A stretch of 64,000 nt of DNA from Anarhynchus alexandrinus (Eukaryota > Chordata > Aves > Charadriiformes > Charadriidae), in NCBI GenBank assembly GCA_008711295.1, contig VUYV01000102.1, positions 1,983,541-2,047,540 of the forward strand, in the 5' to 3' direction. Made by a program: the position numbers and the translations under genes. The notes below the pieces were generated by a model that made no database searches, was not told where the DNA came from, and saw only the letters and a program-made list of their open reading frames with translations. Below are positions 1 through 11,937 of this stretch, piece after piece (within the stretch, counting starts at the first letter, position 1; every line of letters starts with the position of its first letter).

Positions 1-301
1 ATTCCAGAATGCACCACATTACAACACGGCCTCGTCACTGCCGTTATCTGCACCCTTTCAGCTACTCAGTTCACTCACTCCTGTACCAAAGATATATGTT
101 TATTATTTTTAAGAAATACTTTTTTTTCTTCGTCGTAAGTCTTACTTGCCTCTTGAGCTAACATCATTGCTTAAGTTTTGCCAAAGTCTCCAATTTTTTC
201 CCCTCGTGTGAAGAGGCCTACTGTTTTTTGTGACTTGTGCATTCTCTCAGCTAATCTTCCTCAACTGCAATTTTGCACTCTCTGAGGCAAATAATGTTAA
301 T

Positions 302-339
302 TTAATGTTAACTACCTGATTTAATATTAACTACCTGAT
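302..339. repeat. Two-copy 19-base tandem repeat
   Basis: Two head-to-tail 19-base units (302-320 and 321-339) differ at one position (TTAATGTTAAC versus TTAATATTAAC) and share the tail TACCTGAT. This is a local slippage-type duplication with no further copies. Confidence 0.85.
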
Positions 340-3300
340 TAAATGCAGCAGATTTTGCTGTTCATATATGTTTTCAAGAGGGCCACTAGGATGTTATAGG
401 CTTTACTGAACACTTTCTGTATAATTTTTTACTGCAAATAGTAAATACATGCTTGGAAGAAAAAGAAGCAATATTGTATTCTCATTCTATTCAAATCTTT
501 GCATATTTAGGTGCCTAAAACCTCTGATATTTATCTTTCAAGGAAGGCCACAAGGTCACGTGAGAAGTCAGGATTTCCAAAACCAAGTCAGAGAATTAAC
601 CAGTGCTCCAGCATTATTTTTGTAGCTAAACACCTCAAAACCTTAGCTTTTAGTCCTGCGTTTATTTCTTTCCAGCCATTTTTTTTTTTCTGCTCTGTGC
701 AATTCTCAAATGGTTATTTCTTATACAAAGATTATTGCAGGATGGCTTATGGGAATGTGTCCTCTCTGTAAATGATACAGTCCCCATGTCCCTGGAACAG
801 AACTTGTACTGTGGAATCTCTTCCCAGCCCATTCTAATACCCTGCCTATCCTTACATAGGAATTTTCAGAGGGACTTGTCAGAGCAGAAATAATACATTC
901 TTCATAATAATGACCCTTCTTTTATTCAAGTCTTTTAAGCAACAATGAATTATATAATTATTTTTTTTTTAAATTTGTTCCATTTACCGCTCTGTCAGTT
1001 TCTGACAAACCCAAAATTCTTGTCAATAACAACAGAAGTCTGTAAGTGCATATAGAATCAAAAGTGGGACGCTAAACAGAAAGCACCAAAATCAAAGCTC
1101 ATTCAAATAGATGGCTTCTGCCTATGTCCAGCTGGCTGGGTCTTCTCCTTCCGTGAATCACTCTGAAGATGAGGTGATCCTGAGAACTTCTGAGAGAGCT
1201 GAGGACCTGCCTCAAAATTAGGAAGAGTGATAGTAAATCACCCAGTGTAAACAATTTTCGAACCAAAACATTACTGATGTTCAGAGATGCATTACACTTC
1301 ATCGTTTATGAACGTCACATTTTTTTCTGATGGAGACTGATGGCTAAAAAAAGATAAGGAAGCTTGTTGTTGCAAGATTTTCTGCCTACTTGTACAGATC
1401 CATAGGTTTGGTTAACTCACAAAACTGACCCTGAAATAGCCTGTACTCAGCACAGACTGCAGGAGTCAAGGCAGTCACTAGGTTCTGCGTAACGGAAATT
1501 CCACACTTAAGCCGTGCTGTCAATTAGACAGGTCCCACTGTAATGGTGTGTCTTCTGTCAAACATTTCTGAATAGACCCTTGTTCTGCTTGATACTTTCC
1601 TGAGGGAGCTTTATCACAGTTCTGATGTACAGTAACCTGATAAGCCTTCATTTAGCACCCTTCTATCACTATTTAACCTTAACATGCATCTAGAGACTAC
1701 CATCAAAATGGTAGTTTTTTGTGGTGATGTAGTGCTCAGCAGTGGTTAAAGCAGATTAACCAAGTGTTTTTGTTACAAAATAGAGTCTGCATCCCACAGT
1801 CTTACTAAATCCTTGCTAACAGGAGTTGCATCATCTAAAAGGCTAGCTGTTCATACATGATAAGGTTTCAAAGAGCATAAATGTCTCTAAACAAACCAAT
1901 TCTATGAGAGAGGCATGTTTAAGGTGTCAGCATTATTGTCAGACAATGCTTTAACTGAGCTATATATATTTGTCTCAGGATAGTAAGAAATTTATTGAGG
2001 AAACAAAAAAATCAACATTTCAGGTTAGTATATTTGTTGTTAACACTATTTAAATCTAAACAAAAAAAAACCCCTAACATTTAACAGATGTAAAAGTGTG
2101 TATGGCTAAAAATGCCAGAAAGCTCTTTAGTTGGTTCAGAAAATATTGAGATAAATATTTTAAACTATTGAAAATTTATTAATCTGTCAGCCAACCATAG
2201 AGGATCAAATGTAAAAAGAATTAAAAAGAAGATGCTTCAGAGAGGCATCAGGCTTTTTTTCTTTCTTTTTCACTCAAGTACAAAATTAAGAAATTAAGTA
2301 ACTTACTAAATCTTTGTTTACTTATATATAAATGTTTATATATAATATGAATATAATCTGTATATCCTCTATATATTTATGTATAAAATATCTGTTTACT
2401 CTCTTTCTTCTCTGCTGTTGTTTTTTGTTTTTTTTTTATTGGGGCGGGTGTGTGTTTTTAAAAGTTTCAGCTGCTCCAGGTACCTTATGTACTGACTGCT
2501 GCATATACAGCTAGGTTATGTCATCCTGACATGACATGCGGTGACTAGTACTTTATTCTACACACCAGCTGGATTTTACTAAGTTCAGTAAGCATTTGTT
2601 GTAACTTCACAATTAAAAATATAATACTCAGTCCTTTACTGAACTTATAGCAGATGGATCTGTGTTTGTAGGGGAGCCACAGTGAGGTCAGTGGGGATAA
2701 GCAAAGGCACAAGACTTTGCTTATACAAAACTTCAGCAATAAAAACCGGCTTCTGTTTCTAGAGTACATGAAATCTAGGTGATATAAGGAACATTTTAAT
2801 TGTACTTCTGAGCCTTTACTAATTTAGGCTATCGTTAACAAACAATTTTATCTTTTTCTGGTGCTGAGGAGATCTGTTTGAGGAGACAAAAAAACATTCC
2901 ATCGAGTTCAGTATGACTTTTGAACCTATAATATTAAAATAAGCAGAACACCGTATCTTTATGTTATATAGTATATACTTTATACTGCATATAAATAACA
3001 CTTCTATACATGTGCCCACATGTATGCTTATATATGCATTTGTATAGTAACTACAGAGGTAGTCTATTATGAATTTTATCATAAATATCGTTATTGTAAT
3101 TTATTTCATATGAGAAAATAAGAGGTTTTAGTCATTGGCCTTTTAAATCACAGATTTCTACCACAATTTTTAACACTTTTTTATTTTTAATTCTTTTTTT
3201 TTTTTCAGAATTAAAAAAAAAAAATCAGAAATAGCAAATTGTAGATTCTGATCTAAATCATAACAGGAAAGAGCTATTTTCAGTATCCATGATGTAAGGC

Positions 3301-5762
3301 GTTACTAATATATCCATGCAGCTGGGGGCAAGGATATGAAAAAGGGGATTAAATAAGCTACATTTTTAGGACAGTAACTTGGTTGTGATTCATAGTCATA
3401 ACAGCAATTATTTTCTGATCTCAACAGGCTAAGGAAAGAGGGAGTGCTCTTTCTTCAGTTTTGGTGGTTGAGGATAGCAGAAAACTTTCTGAAAGTTACT
3501 ATACCACTCACTCTGTTTCATGTACCCTAAACCACTTTTTGTGAATAGAGATAAATGGCAACAATGCCATATAATGATACATTTTTGTGATTTTATCTGT
3601 GGATAGCATCTTTTTCTGCGTTCTCTCACCGGTCAGGTACTCCATCACATCTTCATTCTATGTATTTTTGGCAATAAACATTAGAGCAACTACTGACTTG
3701 ACTGAGAGCTCTCTCACCAGGTAGTAACCTTGGTCTAGTGACACCCTGTAACTAGACAGGGATTACAAAAATTTGTTTAAGTTTTCCTCATGAAAGAACT
3801 ATTTTACTTAATATATTAAATTTTGAAATCAGCATCAGCCACTGATAGAACAGACATATTTTACAGCAGTACAGGAGCAGATGTAGAAGTCAAACTGGGC
3901 CAGTTTAGGAGAGAATAAACAGCAGGTATTTTTTCTTTGAAAACTCTATTTCCCAGGAGGAGGGGCCAAACACACAACTCTCTTCTTTTAAGAAATTATT
4001 TTCTAGTAGTACGACTTTAAGGATCACTTTGCAAAACCCAGTTAATATAATAGTTTGTGTGTTTTCCAAAACATGTGCACTGTCTGAAACAATATATGCG
4101 AAATGTTGATGTTTTTTTATTTCCCTCAGTACTTCAGGTCTAGAGTCTAATAATAAAGTGATAAAAACCACATGAGTTGGAAGAGAAATGATTGTGTTCT
4201 TCCATACCCAATGATCTACACAGTCTGTGACAAGAGTTTTTTTGACTGTCTGCATAGGCAGATTTTGAAACGTAACATCAGGAATTAAGAAATATTTTCA
4301 TTGATTTGGGATTTTTCCCCAAATAGGTGATATGCATGGTTCTAATAAATAAAGACATTGTGAATGGAACAAATCCTGTTGTTTTTATTCATATGACCTA
4401 TGCTATATATGTAAATGGTTCACCAGAATACATGAGTGTTTGTTCTTATTTGTTATATACTAGTGAAAATGCCTTTGATGAAAATTTGTCTTCAAGTGTA
4501 TAAATCCCATGCACATATGTGCAAGGTTATATGGGACCCAAAGTATAGATTAGAATTGATCTGGTAGATTGCAACAAAAGCTTTTCTATGTTAAACTGCT
4601 TTGCCTGTGCTCACGAAGCACACAATTGTGCAGGTGAAATGTAATTTCTCAAACCAAGGTGAACCATTTATGTACCTGAGACATGAGTTTGTAAGGATGA
4701 TTACCTTGACACTCACAGAGAAAAAGTTAGAATTAAGGTGAATCTCCATTATTGTATACTCATGACTATGGTAAAGCTCAGCTATGTCTTAGTCTGTTGT
4801 TAGTCAAATAAAGTGCTGCCAGCTGATGGCCACAGGGTGGTTTTGGCCTGGCTTTACAAATATCAAATACAAAAATTTATTTGGTGTGATTTGAATCTAA
4901 TTCTTTGAGAGTTCGGAACAAAAATTTTCTAATGAATGAATGTTTTAATATGTTGCAAATCTTTCTATTAAGTTTTGTTAGAAAGGAGAAAAATGTTTCA
5001 TATGTTTATCATAACATTGATTCTTTGATGGAGAATTGATTCTTCAGGCTGTGAAACTCCATTATAGTTACAAAAGAAAATGTCTACTTTTAAACACTGT
5101 TTAATGAGTAAGTACAAGGCTATTTAGCTAACTTCTAAAGTATGATTGCTTTCATCTTTTAGCTATAGTCCTTTTAGAAATGGCAGCTCACAAAGAAACA
5201 CAAGGAAGCATTCAGACTGAAAAGCTACTTAAAAATATTAAGGAATAAGAGTTATTCTTTGGCTTCAAGAGACATACCATATGACTTTATGTTAAGACAC
5301 GGAACCCAACCCTGTGTGCTGATTATTGTAAAGCCAGACTGAGTTACCTGCGGTCAAAATAGTAAACCTATACCCATATCACTTTAGATGAAACTAGATT
5401 TGTTTGCCTTTTGCTGTGAATCCTATCACATTCTAAATGGAAAGTGAAAAGCTTTGTACTCCTATTAAATACTGTGTCAAGGAGATAATAAACAAGCACA
5501 TAAAAACTAGAAGTCATCAACTCATAATGCAGCAGAGGCCACTCAAAAGCGATTTTCCCTCTTGACTGGTAGTCACAGCATTTAAGAATTGGTCCAACAG
5601 CTAAATCAAGGAGATCCATCTTCATTTTCCTTTGGTTACCTTGAAACGTTATGCAATATCATACGCAATTTAATTGGCAGAAAAACCTTCTGGACAAGTG
5701 TTTGAATGCCTTGCTTCTTCCCTTGCCCTTGTGGGCAAAGGGTTACTCAAAGGAAAATTCTC

Positions 5763-5783
5763 ACTTGTTTCAATGAAACAAGT
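5763..5783. repeat. 21-base near-perfect palindrome
   Basis: Ten-base arms (ACTTGTTTCA and TGAAACAAGT) are exact reverse complements separated by a single A. The role is unknown. A palindrome of this size can arise by chance in a 64-kb AT-rich window. Confidence 0.85.
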
Positions 5784-8100
5784 CATGATTTAGTGCTATA
5801 CAATGGAAGTAAGGCATTTTCAGTCTGGTCGTTTGCCATGAAATATTAATACATATGAAAAGCATTGATTGGCATTTATATGCTTTTGAAAGTTTGGCCT
5901 TTTAAAGTAGGGCTTCTTGTTCATCAAAGCAAAACAGCAGTGCCTGCAGTTCAAAGACTTTGCTCATCAAGAGCTCTAGCAGCCAGTAAGAACTGTAGGT
6001 TACGGGAAACCAAACCCAAGAAATCCATGGTCACAAAGTCTAAATGAGGTTTCAATGAGATCAGCCCCATGAATAAGTCTTAAATGCTGTATACACCTCA
6101 AACACTCTTCATAGTTTTCTGATTATAAGATTTGTCTTCTGGTCAGGTTCTTGGAGTATTGGCTACTTATACCCATTTGTCATGTACGACTGACACCAAT
6201 GCAATTTCTACAGGACAAAGGCTACCCAAAACCACTGCTTTCTTATAACTTTATATATGTATAGATACGTTACTTTGTAATTTTATATATGCAGATGTTT
6301 GGGGTTTTTTTTCCTTTTTTTTTGGTCTAACAGAAATTAGAGAAAAAAAAGAAGGTTGGAGGAAAAAGGAAAGAAAGAAAAAGCTCTTTGAGAAATAAAC
6401 AACTGCAAGTGGCAAAATAACAGCTGTTAAACCACAAGCTAAGTAACTATTATGTTCTATCATCCTTATATATGCTAAGTATTACCTTATTCATTTCACT
6501 TTCAGTGAATATAAGCATAGAGTATAGAGCTATTTGGCATGCCTATGAACAGCAGAAGTTGTTACTTGAGAGGTTTTAAAAAATATCAACCATAAACCTA
6601 TATCCTGACATTAATTTATTTATTATAATATTAATTTAATAACTAAAAACTCAGAAGACTTTAATACTTGCTATTAATGTAATTTACATTTACATTTTTA
6701 TATAAGACAAAATATTAAAACACTTTGCATCCACAAAGATTATATATTTCAAAATCCAGGCTTCCATTCCATAAATTATGCCTCAGATAGGTTTAAGATT
6801 CAAAGTCTTGCAGCTGTGTCTGATTCTTTCACTTAGACCTTCAAGAACTGAGTTAGTCAAAATATGTGTGTGTTGGAGTGCTTGGCTACTCTTACAACAA
6901 TTTTCACTTACTCTTTTTATCTTTAGTTTGTCTCAGGAATAGTTGGGTTTTTTTAGAGATCTTGATTAACTTTCAATTCTCAAACCATTTTTCTCGTACT
7001 TTTTTCTTGCTTTCTATAAGCTTTTGTGGTTTTGAATGAACAAACATTTGAAACTTTCACAAATGACACAGTAAAGTGACAAGATGACCATCTGGATTTT
7101 TAATTCTCTTTTGGGAAAGGGTTGCAGAGGAATTCCTTGATACTTTGAAAAACTTCAGTCTTTTATATTCAAAACCATTAACCAAACTACTTATTTCTTC
7201 CAGACATCTCTATAACTGATTTTTGCTACTTTGAGCCTCATGAGGGGGACTGGTTTTGTAGCATTAATGTTCTGTAAAATAAGAGGATGTACACAGTCAA
7301 ATACTGGACACTTGGCTCTCACTGCTGTATAATTATTCCTGAAAACTGATATACAATAGTTTTAGATGTCAAAAAGATGTTTTAGATGACAAAAGATGAT
7401 TATTTTGTCCCTAATTGAAGATTTGATGTCTTGCAACTGACCAAAGTCATGGAACTCTACATCTTTATTCCAGGATAATAATTCAAACTTCCTTGATAGG
7501 TTTAATGTTGTTTTGCCTAATAATTGCAGATAATACTTAAATAATATATTTAAGTCTCTGTATATGCATATACTTCTATGAGTGTCTGCGTGTGGAGGAG
7601 AGAGTTTCTGTAAGCATATATGTACGCCTGATGGCTAAGATCCAAAATGAAAGCAAAACCTGTCATTTCCCTATTACCTTTCAGAAATTCAGAGGATAAG
7701 GCAATCCAGACTTTTCTGGATTGTGCTTTGTTATTTGCTGATGGAACTAGAGGGAGATAAATGGAGAGAAAAAAAATGGGCATAGACTAAAAAAAAAATA
7801 AATTCTTGTGTTTGTTGTTAGGTTTGATGGCTATTTCTGCTTAAAAGGGAGAAGTTTGTAATAGAACAAAATCTCAGCCAACTTTCTACAAGTTCTCAGG
7901 GTGTTTAGGAACATTAAACTTTGGCAATAACTTCCAGCACGGGGATATAAAGGGTGGGGTTTGTAAAAAGAAAACTTATGAACATGCTTATGGTTTTCCT
8001 AACGAGGTTTGAGACAGTAAAAGTTGCTTTAGTGTTTTCTAAGGTTTTCCTGCATTTAGTTCTAATCCTTCAAAACAATAATAAGCCGGGATAGCCATTT

Positions 8101-8192
8101 ACTAGAGCACAGAGGAATGAGGGGCAGCATGAGCTGCAATTGCAGGACTGCACAGCTAGCAGGAGCAAAGGCAGGCATGATGTGCAGCTTGC
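8101..8192. repeat. Unclassified repeat segment, left of CR1
   Basis: This less AT-rich segment lies directly against the 3' end of the 8.2-kb CR1. It contains GCATGAGCTG (8127-8136) and GCTAGCAGGA (8155-8164). Related strings recur on the other side of the CR1: AGCTAACAGGAATAAG near 8675-8690, preceded by a G-rich stretch like the one at 8112-8126, and GCATGAGCTGCTAGCAGG at 8795-8812. The CR1 may therefore have inserted into an older repeat. I cannot name the family. Confidence 0.4.
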
Positions 8193-8606
8193 AGAATGAC
8201 AGAATGACAGAATGGTCAGGGTTGGAAGGGACCTCTGGAGATCATCTAGTCCAACCCCCCTGCCGGAGCAGGGTCACCTACAGCAGGTTGCACAGGATGG
8301 CGTCCAGGCAGGTTTTGAATATCTCCAGTGTGGGAGACTCCATCACCTCTCTGGGCAGCCTGTTCCAGTGCTCTGCCACCCTCAAAGTAAAGAAGTTCCT
8401 CCTCATGTTAAGATGGAACTTCCTATGTTCAAGTTTGTGCCCGTTACCTCTTGTTCTATCACTGGGCACCACTGAAAAAAGACTGTTCCCATCCCCCTGG
8501 CATCCTCCCTTTAAGTATTTATAAGCATTGATAAGATCCCGCCTCAGTCTTCTTTTCTCTAGACTAAAAGGACCCAAGTCCCTCAACCTTTCCTCGTAAG
8601 AAAGAT
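8193..8606 (-). mobile_element. CR1 LINE, 5'-truncated, minus strand
   Basis: The element reads from about 8606 down to 8193. Its 3' end carries the short tandem motif typical of CR1, here of the form AGAATGAC repeated when read on the plus strand. A 3' UTR follows and then the C-terminal part of the reverse-transcriptase ORF. The 3'-tail sequence differs clearly from the elements at 24225 and 50049, so it belongs to another CR1 subfamily. Truncation at the 5' end is normal for CR1, because reverse transcription usually stops early. No target-site duplication is evident, as expected for CR1. Confidence 0.95.
8278..8586 (-). pseudogene. CR1 ORF2 C-terminal fragment (102 aa)
   Basis: This is the tail of the CR1 ORF2 polyprotein, whose endonuclease and reverse-transcriptase domains are missing here. 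The 102-residue frame holds the conserved C-terminal signatures [26 protein letters not shown] and HWNRLPREV. It ends at a stop codon just before the 3' UTR, in the same place as in the element at 24317. The first methionine is internal and is not a real start, since the family pattern continues upstream until the truncation near 8606. No catalytic residue is left, so the fragment cannot be functional. The frame is intact over its whole length, which suggests moderate age. Confidence 0.9.
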
Positions 8607-8935
8607 GTATGTGATGTGGTTAAGGGTAGTGGCCAGAAGAAATGGGGGGCAGTGCGAGGTGTAGAGTAAGATCTAGCTAACAGGAATAAGACTAACTAAC
8701 GAGGAATAGCTTTTGACACAAAGTCCGGCACTCGGGAATGGCTGTGTCATGAGGTATGGTATGTGCAAGAGGCTACTGGGCCATGGTATGACTCGCATGA
8801 GCTGCTAGCAGGGTCAGCCGTTGCCTACAGGAACAGCTCAGGGGACCAACATGTGACCATTAGCAGAATTGGCTAATAAAATATGGTAAATCAATGGATC
8901 GGACCAACCTAAACTGGGCTACATTACACAGTGGA
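8607..8935. repeat. Unclassified less AT-rich segment, possibly LTR-like
   Basis: Immediately beyond the truncated 5' end of the CR1 lies about 330 bases with more G and C than the surroundings and no coding potential. It includes an AATAAA at 8875-8880 and two strings resembling the segment left of the CR1 (near 8675-8690 and at 8795-8812). It could be the remainder of an older element into which the CR1 inserted, such as an LTR or a minisatellite-like repeat. No terminal TG/CA pair with a target-site duplication could be established. Confidence 0.3.
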
Positions 8936-9790
8936 ACCTCTTTTTGAGGGTTACTGCAGAAGAGAGAACCTATGTTGTTCCAAGGTGCAAACCACTTTGT
9001 CTAAGAATTCCCTCTGTAGAGAACAAGATCATATATTCTGATTCTAATATTTAAAAAATTAGTTACTGTTCCCTCATTGATCTAACACCCTAGAATTTTC
9101 TTTTCTGTCTTTAATACAAATGTAATTTATTAGCCATTGATTCATATTTATGAACAGGGTAAATTACCTCACTGAACAGCAGAAAGTTGAGTATAAAGTT
9201 TGACGTTTCTGGCCAACATTTTCTTTTTTCATTTAGGGAACCCCTTAAATTTGGTCATGCTGCTGCCAGTGAAGTCCCATAAGAAGGGTTACAAGTATAG
9301 TATATGTTTATATTATTTAATTTATACATACACACAAATGTATGCATGCTTACATATTTTTTATTTTCATCATTCTACCTTTTACTGGATATGAAATATA
9401 CACTTCATTGTTAATTATCTTATGGAGTATGACCCATGGTCTCTGGTACTTCCAGCCATTTATAGGTAGTCTGCATGTTTCTGCACACCACTGTAAAGTA
9501 ATAATCCTTTGGAACTGAGTTTGAAAATCAATAGTTTTGGCAGACTGTTCACTATGTATTTCCACATCACTTGCAGATCTGAAAGCAATTCCATATAAAG
9601 TTGCATTCTTTACCATTGTAAAGACCTTTGCTAGGACTTCAGGTATATGTTAATATATTTTTCCTATCATGGTAACACTTCAATATTCTTGGTTTTTTAT
9701 ATTCAAATTAGACATATATGGAGACCTAGTTGGGTAATAATTATATAGAGTCATCAGAAATGCACTTTCTAAAACATGTGGGTTGTTGGC

Positions 9791-9812
9791 GTTTGGTTTG
9801 GTTTGGTTTGGT
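9791..9812. repeat. (GTTTG)n microsatellite
   Basis: About four consecutive GTTTG units inside a region otherwise without repeats. Confidence 0.85.
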
Positions 9813-10842
9813 CTTCCAAAGAAAGAGGTTTGTCTTTGCATTTGTCTTCAAGGCATATAACAGAATAGACCAACATTTTCTTTCCTCAGAAAGCCTCTGC
9901 TCAGTGCTCATCAAGTAAATATCTTTCCAATCAACAGGAGTCCAAATACATTTTAATACCTTTAGATTTGAAATGAGAGTTTTCTACTTTTGTGCTGAAG
10001 ATTTTCACAAAAAGTAAAAAGTATTTTGTTGTTTGTGGACATAAACAATAGGTGTTGGTCAATGGTTTCTTCTGGGATAGGTATCTGTAACATTGACCAA
10101 GCAGCCTTTTAGCTCAGGGAAGCATCTGATTCCTTGAATAATTTCTAAGAGTTTCTCAAATAATGAATACTGAAATTAGCTAAAAAACAAGTTTATTTGT
10201 AACATCAAATCCATTCTATGTCCTGGGCATAAATTTAATCTGTGAAGTCCCATTTGGGTATATACTACACTGTGCTCAGGCACTCAGATTTATATTCTAA
10301 TCCTTTGAATTTCTTGTATTGAGATTGTAGATTTCACTTTTCTGACACGTCATAATTATTTGCACAAAAATATTGTGTTTCAGCGTCTGAACATAATCTT
10401 CAGCTCCTCTACTCATTAATATAACTTGAACTCTTCCATATTTCCAGAAATAGCAATTTTACTGTTTACATTTTTTACCTTTGTAACTGGGAAACTTCAT
10501 TGCTCCTTCATTTTCCTTCAGTATTTTTGTTTAGAAATGAATCGTTATTGCCAGTTTTCTTTTTTTTTCCTCATATGCTGCACATAACACTTATATTTTC
10601 CAACCTGTATTTCAGACTAAGAAAAAGGACACATATCATAGCTTATCAAAATAGCTTATATACTTTCAGCAGATTTTTCAGTACCGACTGCCAGTACAAT
10701 ATGTTATTTGACGGTCTAAATCGACAGAGCATATGCCCCCTCTCTCCTATTGTCCAGATGCTTGGTATTGATTCACTTGTTAACAAGAGTCGTGCTTCTC
10801 CAGTGCTGACTGGCTAATACAAATGAAAGAAGGATCAAATTA

Positions 10843-10879
10843 CAAAAAAAAGAGAAAAAAAAAAGAAAAAAAGAGGAAA
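10843..10879. repeat. A-rich low-complexity tract
   Basis: A run of A interrupted only by G. No LINE or processed pseudogene body is recognisable next to it, so it is called low complexity and not a retroposon tail. Confidence 0.8.
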
Positions 10880-11803
10880 CTTATCTTGCAGCATTATGCA
10901 GCAAACCCCTTTTCATTTCATTTTTTACCACTCACAAATGTAAGCAATCAAATTTGAAAATTCTGGTAAAAGGTTTTAGTACTGACTGCTTGCATTAATT
11001 ATAAAAGTGTGAAGATCATGAAGACCTTATTGTCCTTTCAGTAAAATGCAAAATATTTAATTTAATTTAACTTACTAAGCAATGCTACCCTGAGATAATT
11101 TTAAAAATAACAGTGCCTAAGATATATAATTTTCATTGTGACAATGATCTGAAATGTCTAGGCATGCTGTCTCTGATTCAGATATTTTCAATAAACCACC
11201 TGAACATATACATACTATTATTATGTGTTAAAATATGTAAGACTGCATAGTAAGACTCCACAAAACTTCCTACCCAAAACACTATTATTATGTATTATTA
11301 TTGTATCTTCATAAATCACCAAGCAAACAGAAAATGGATGTCATGGGCATAAGGTGATAAATTTTAAGATCTGGTCCCAGAGTAAATTATTTAAGTTTAC
11401 CTCAGTAATATATTAAGTTCAAAATTACTACATTAATCCTCCAAACTCATTTTTTTTACTGACTATGTTTCTTCATTTATAGTCTATTACAATTTTACAA
11501 TGTCAAACTAATCCAAAATCCCAGAGATAATGTTATCTTATTATAGTTTATATTTTATTATGCTCTCTGTCTCTCTCCTTCCCCACCATCTTCCATCCTT
11601 TTGTTCTTTATAAATAAAAATTTTGTGGCACATGCCCCATTATCTGTCATTTTGTGGCAGTAAAGTATCCACATTCAGGTAGGTATATTCTGCAGCTAAC
11701 TGGTGTATGTGTTACAGTTCTTTGCTCATTGCCTGCTTTTCCTTTTCCTAGGTTTCTGTACTTGACATCTCAGTACATTTTAAAGAAAAATATTTGATAA
11801 GCG

Positions 11804-11937
11804 CCTTTTCTTTCTTTCTTTCTTTTCCCTTTCTTTCTTTCTTTCTTTTGGTCTTTCTTTTGGTCTTTCTTTCTTTCCTTCTTTCCTTCCTTCCTTCCTT
11901 CCTTTCTTCCTCCCTTCCTTCCTTCTTTCCTTCCTTC
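11804..11937. repeat. (CTTT)n / (CCTT)n polypyrimidine microsatellite
   Basis: An almost pure pyrimidine tract of 134 bases. The CTTT-rich left half grades into a CCTT-rich right half. Two GG interruptions, each in the string TTTTGGTC, lie around 11848-11863. On the minus strand it is a polypurine tract that would translate into a meaningless Lys/Glu/Arg-rich frame. Mirror-like polypyrimidine tracts of this kind can form triplex DNA and are length-unstable. Confidence 0.95.

Larger units (their letters stand above)
1..8100. other. AT-rich non-coding DNA
   Basis: No open frame here is longer than about 120 codons and none resembles a protein family I recognise. The sequence is AT-rich, with many A/T homopolymers and no interspersed repeat that I can name. 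Small structures inside it are a 19-base tandem duplication at 302-339, a hairpin at 1697-1714 (7-bp arms, 4-nt loop) and a 21-base near-perfect palindrome at 5763-5783. It is compatible with intergenic or intronic DNA. Confidence 0.7.
8936..11803. other. AT-rich non-coding DNA
   Basis: No recognisable gene or dispersed repeat. It contains a short (GTTTG)n run at 9791-9812 and an A/G-rich low-complexity tract at 10843-10879. Small open frames show no family resemblance. Confidence 0.65.

Noticed and set aside
3905..4255. 116-codon minus-strand open frame, the longest in the first 8 kb
   Set aside because: No recognisable domain or repeat pattern. The length is unremarkable for random sequence in 64 kb.
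8117..8524. 135-codon plus-strand open frame
   Set aside because: It lies antisense to the CR1 ORF2 fragment, and its residues are the complement of conserved CR1 coding sequence.
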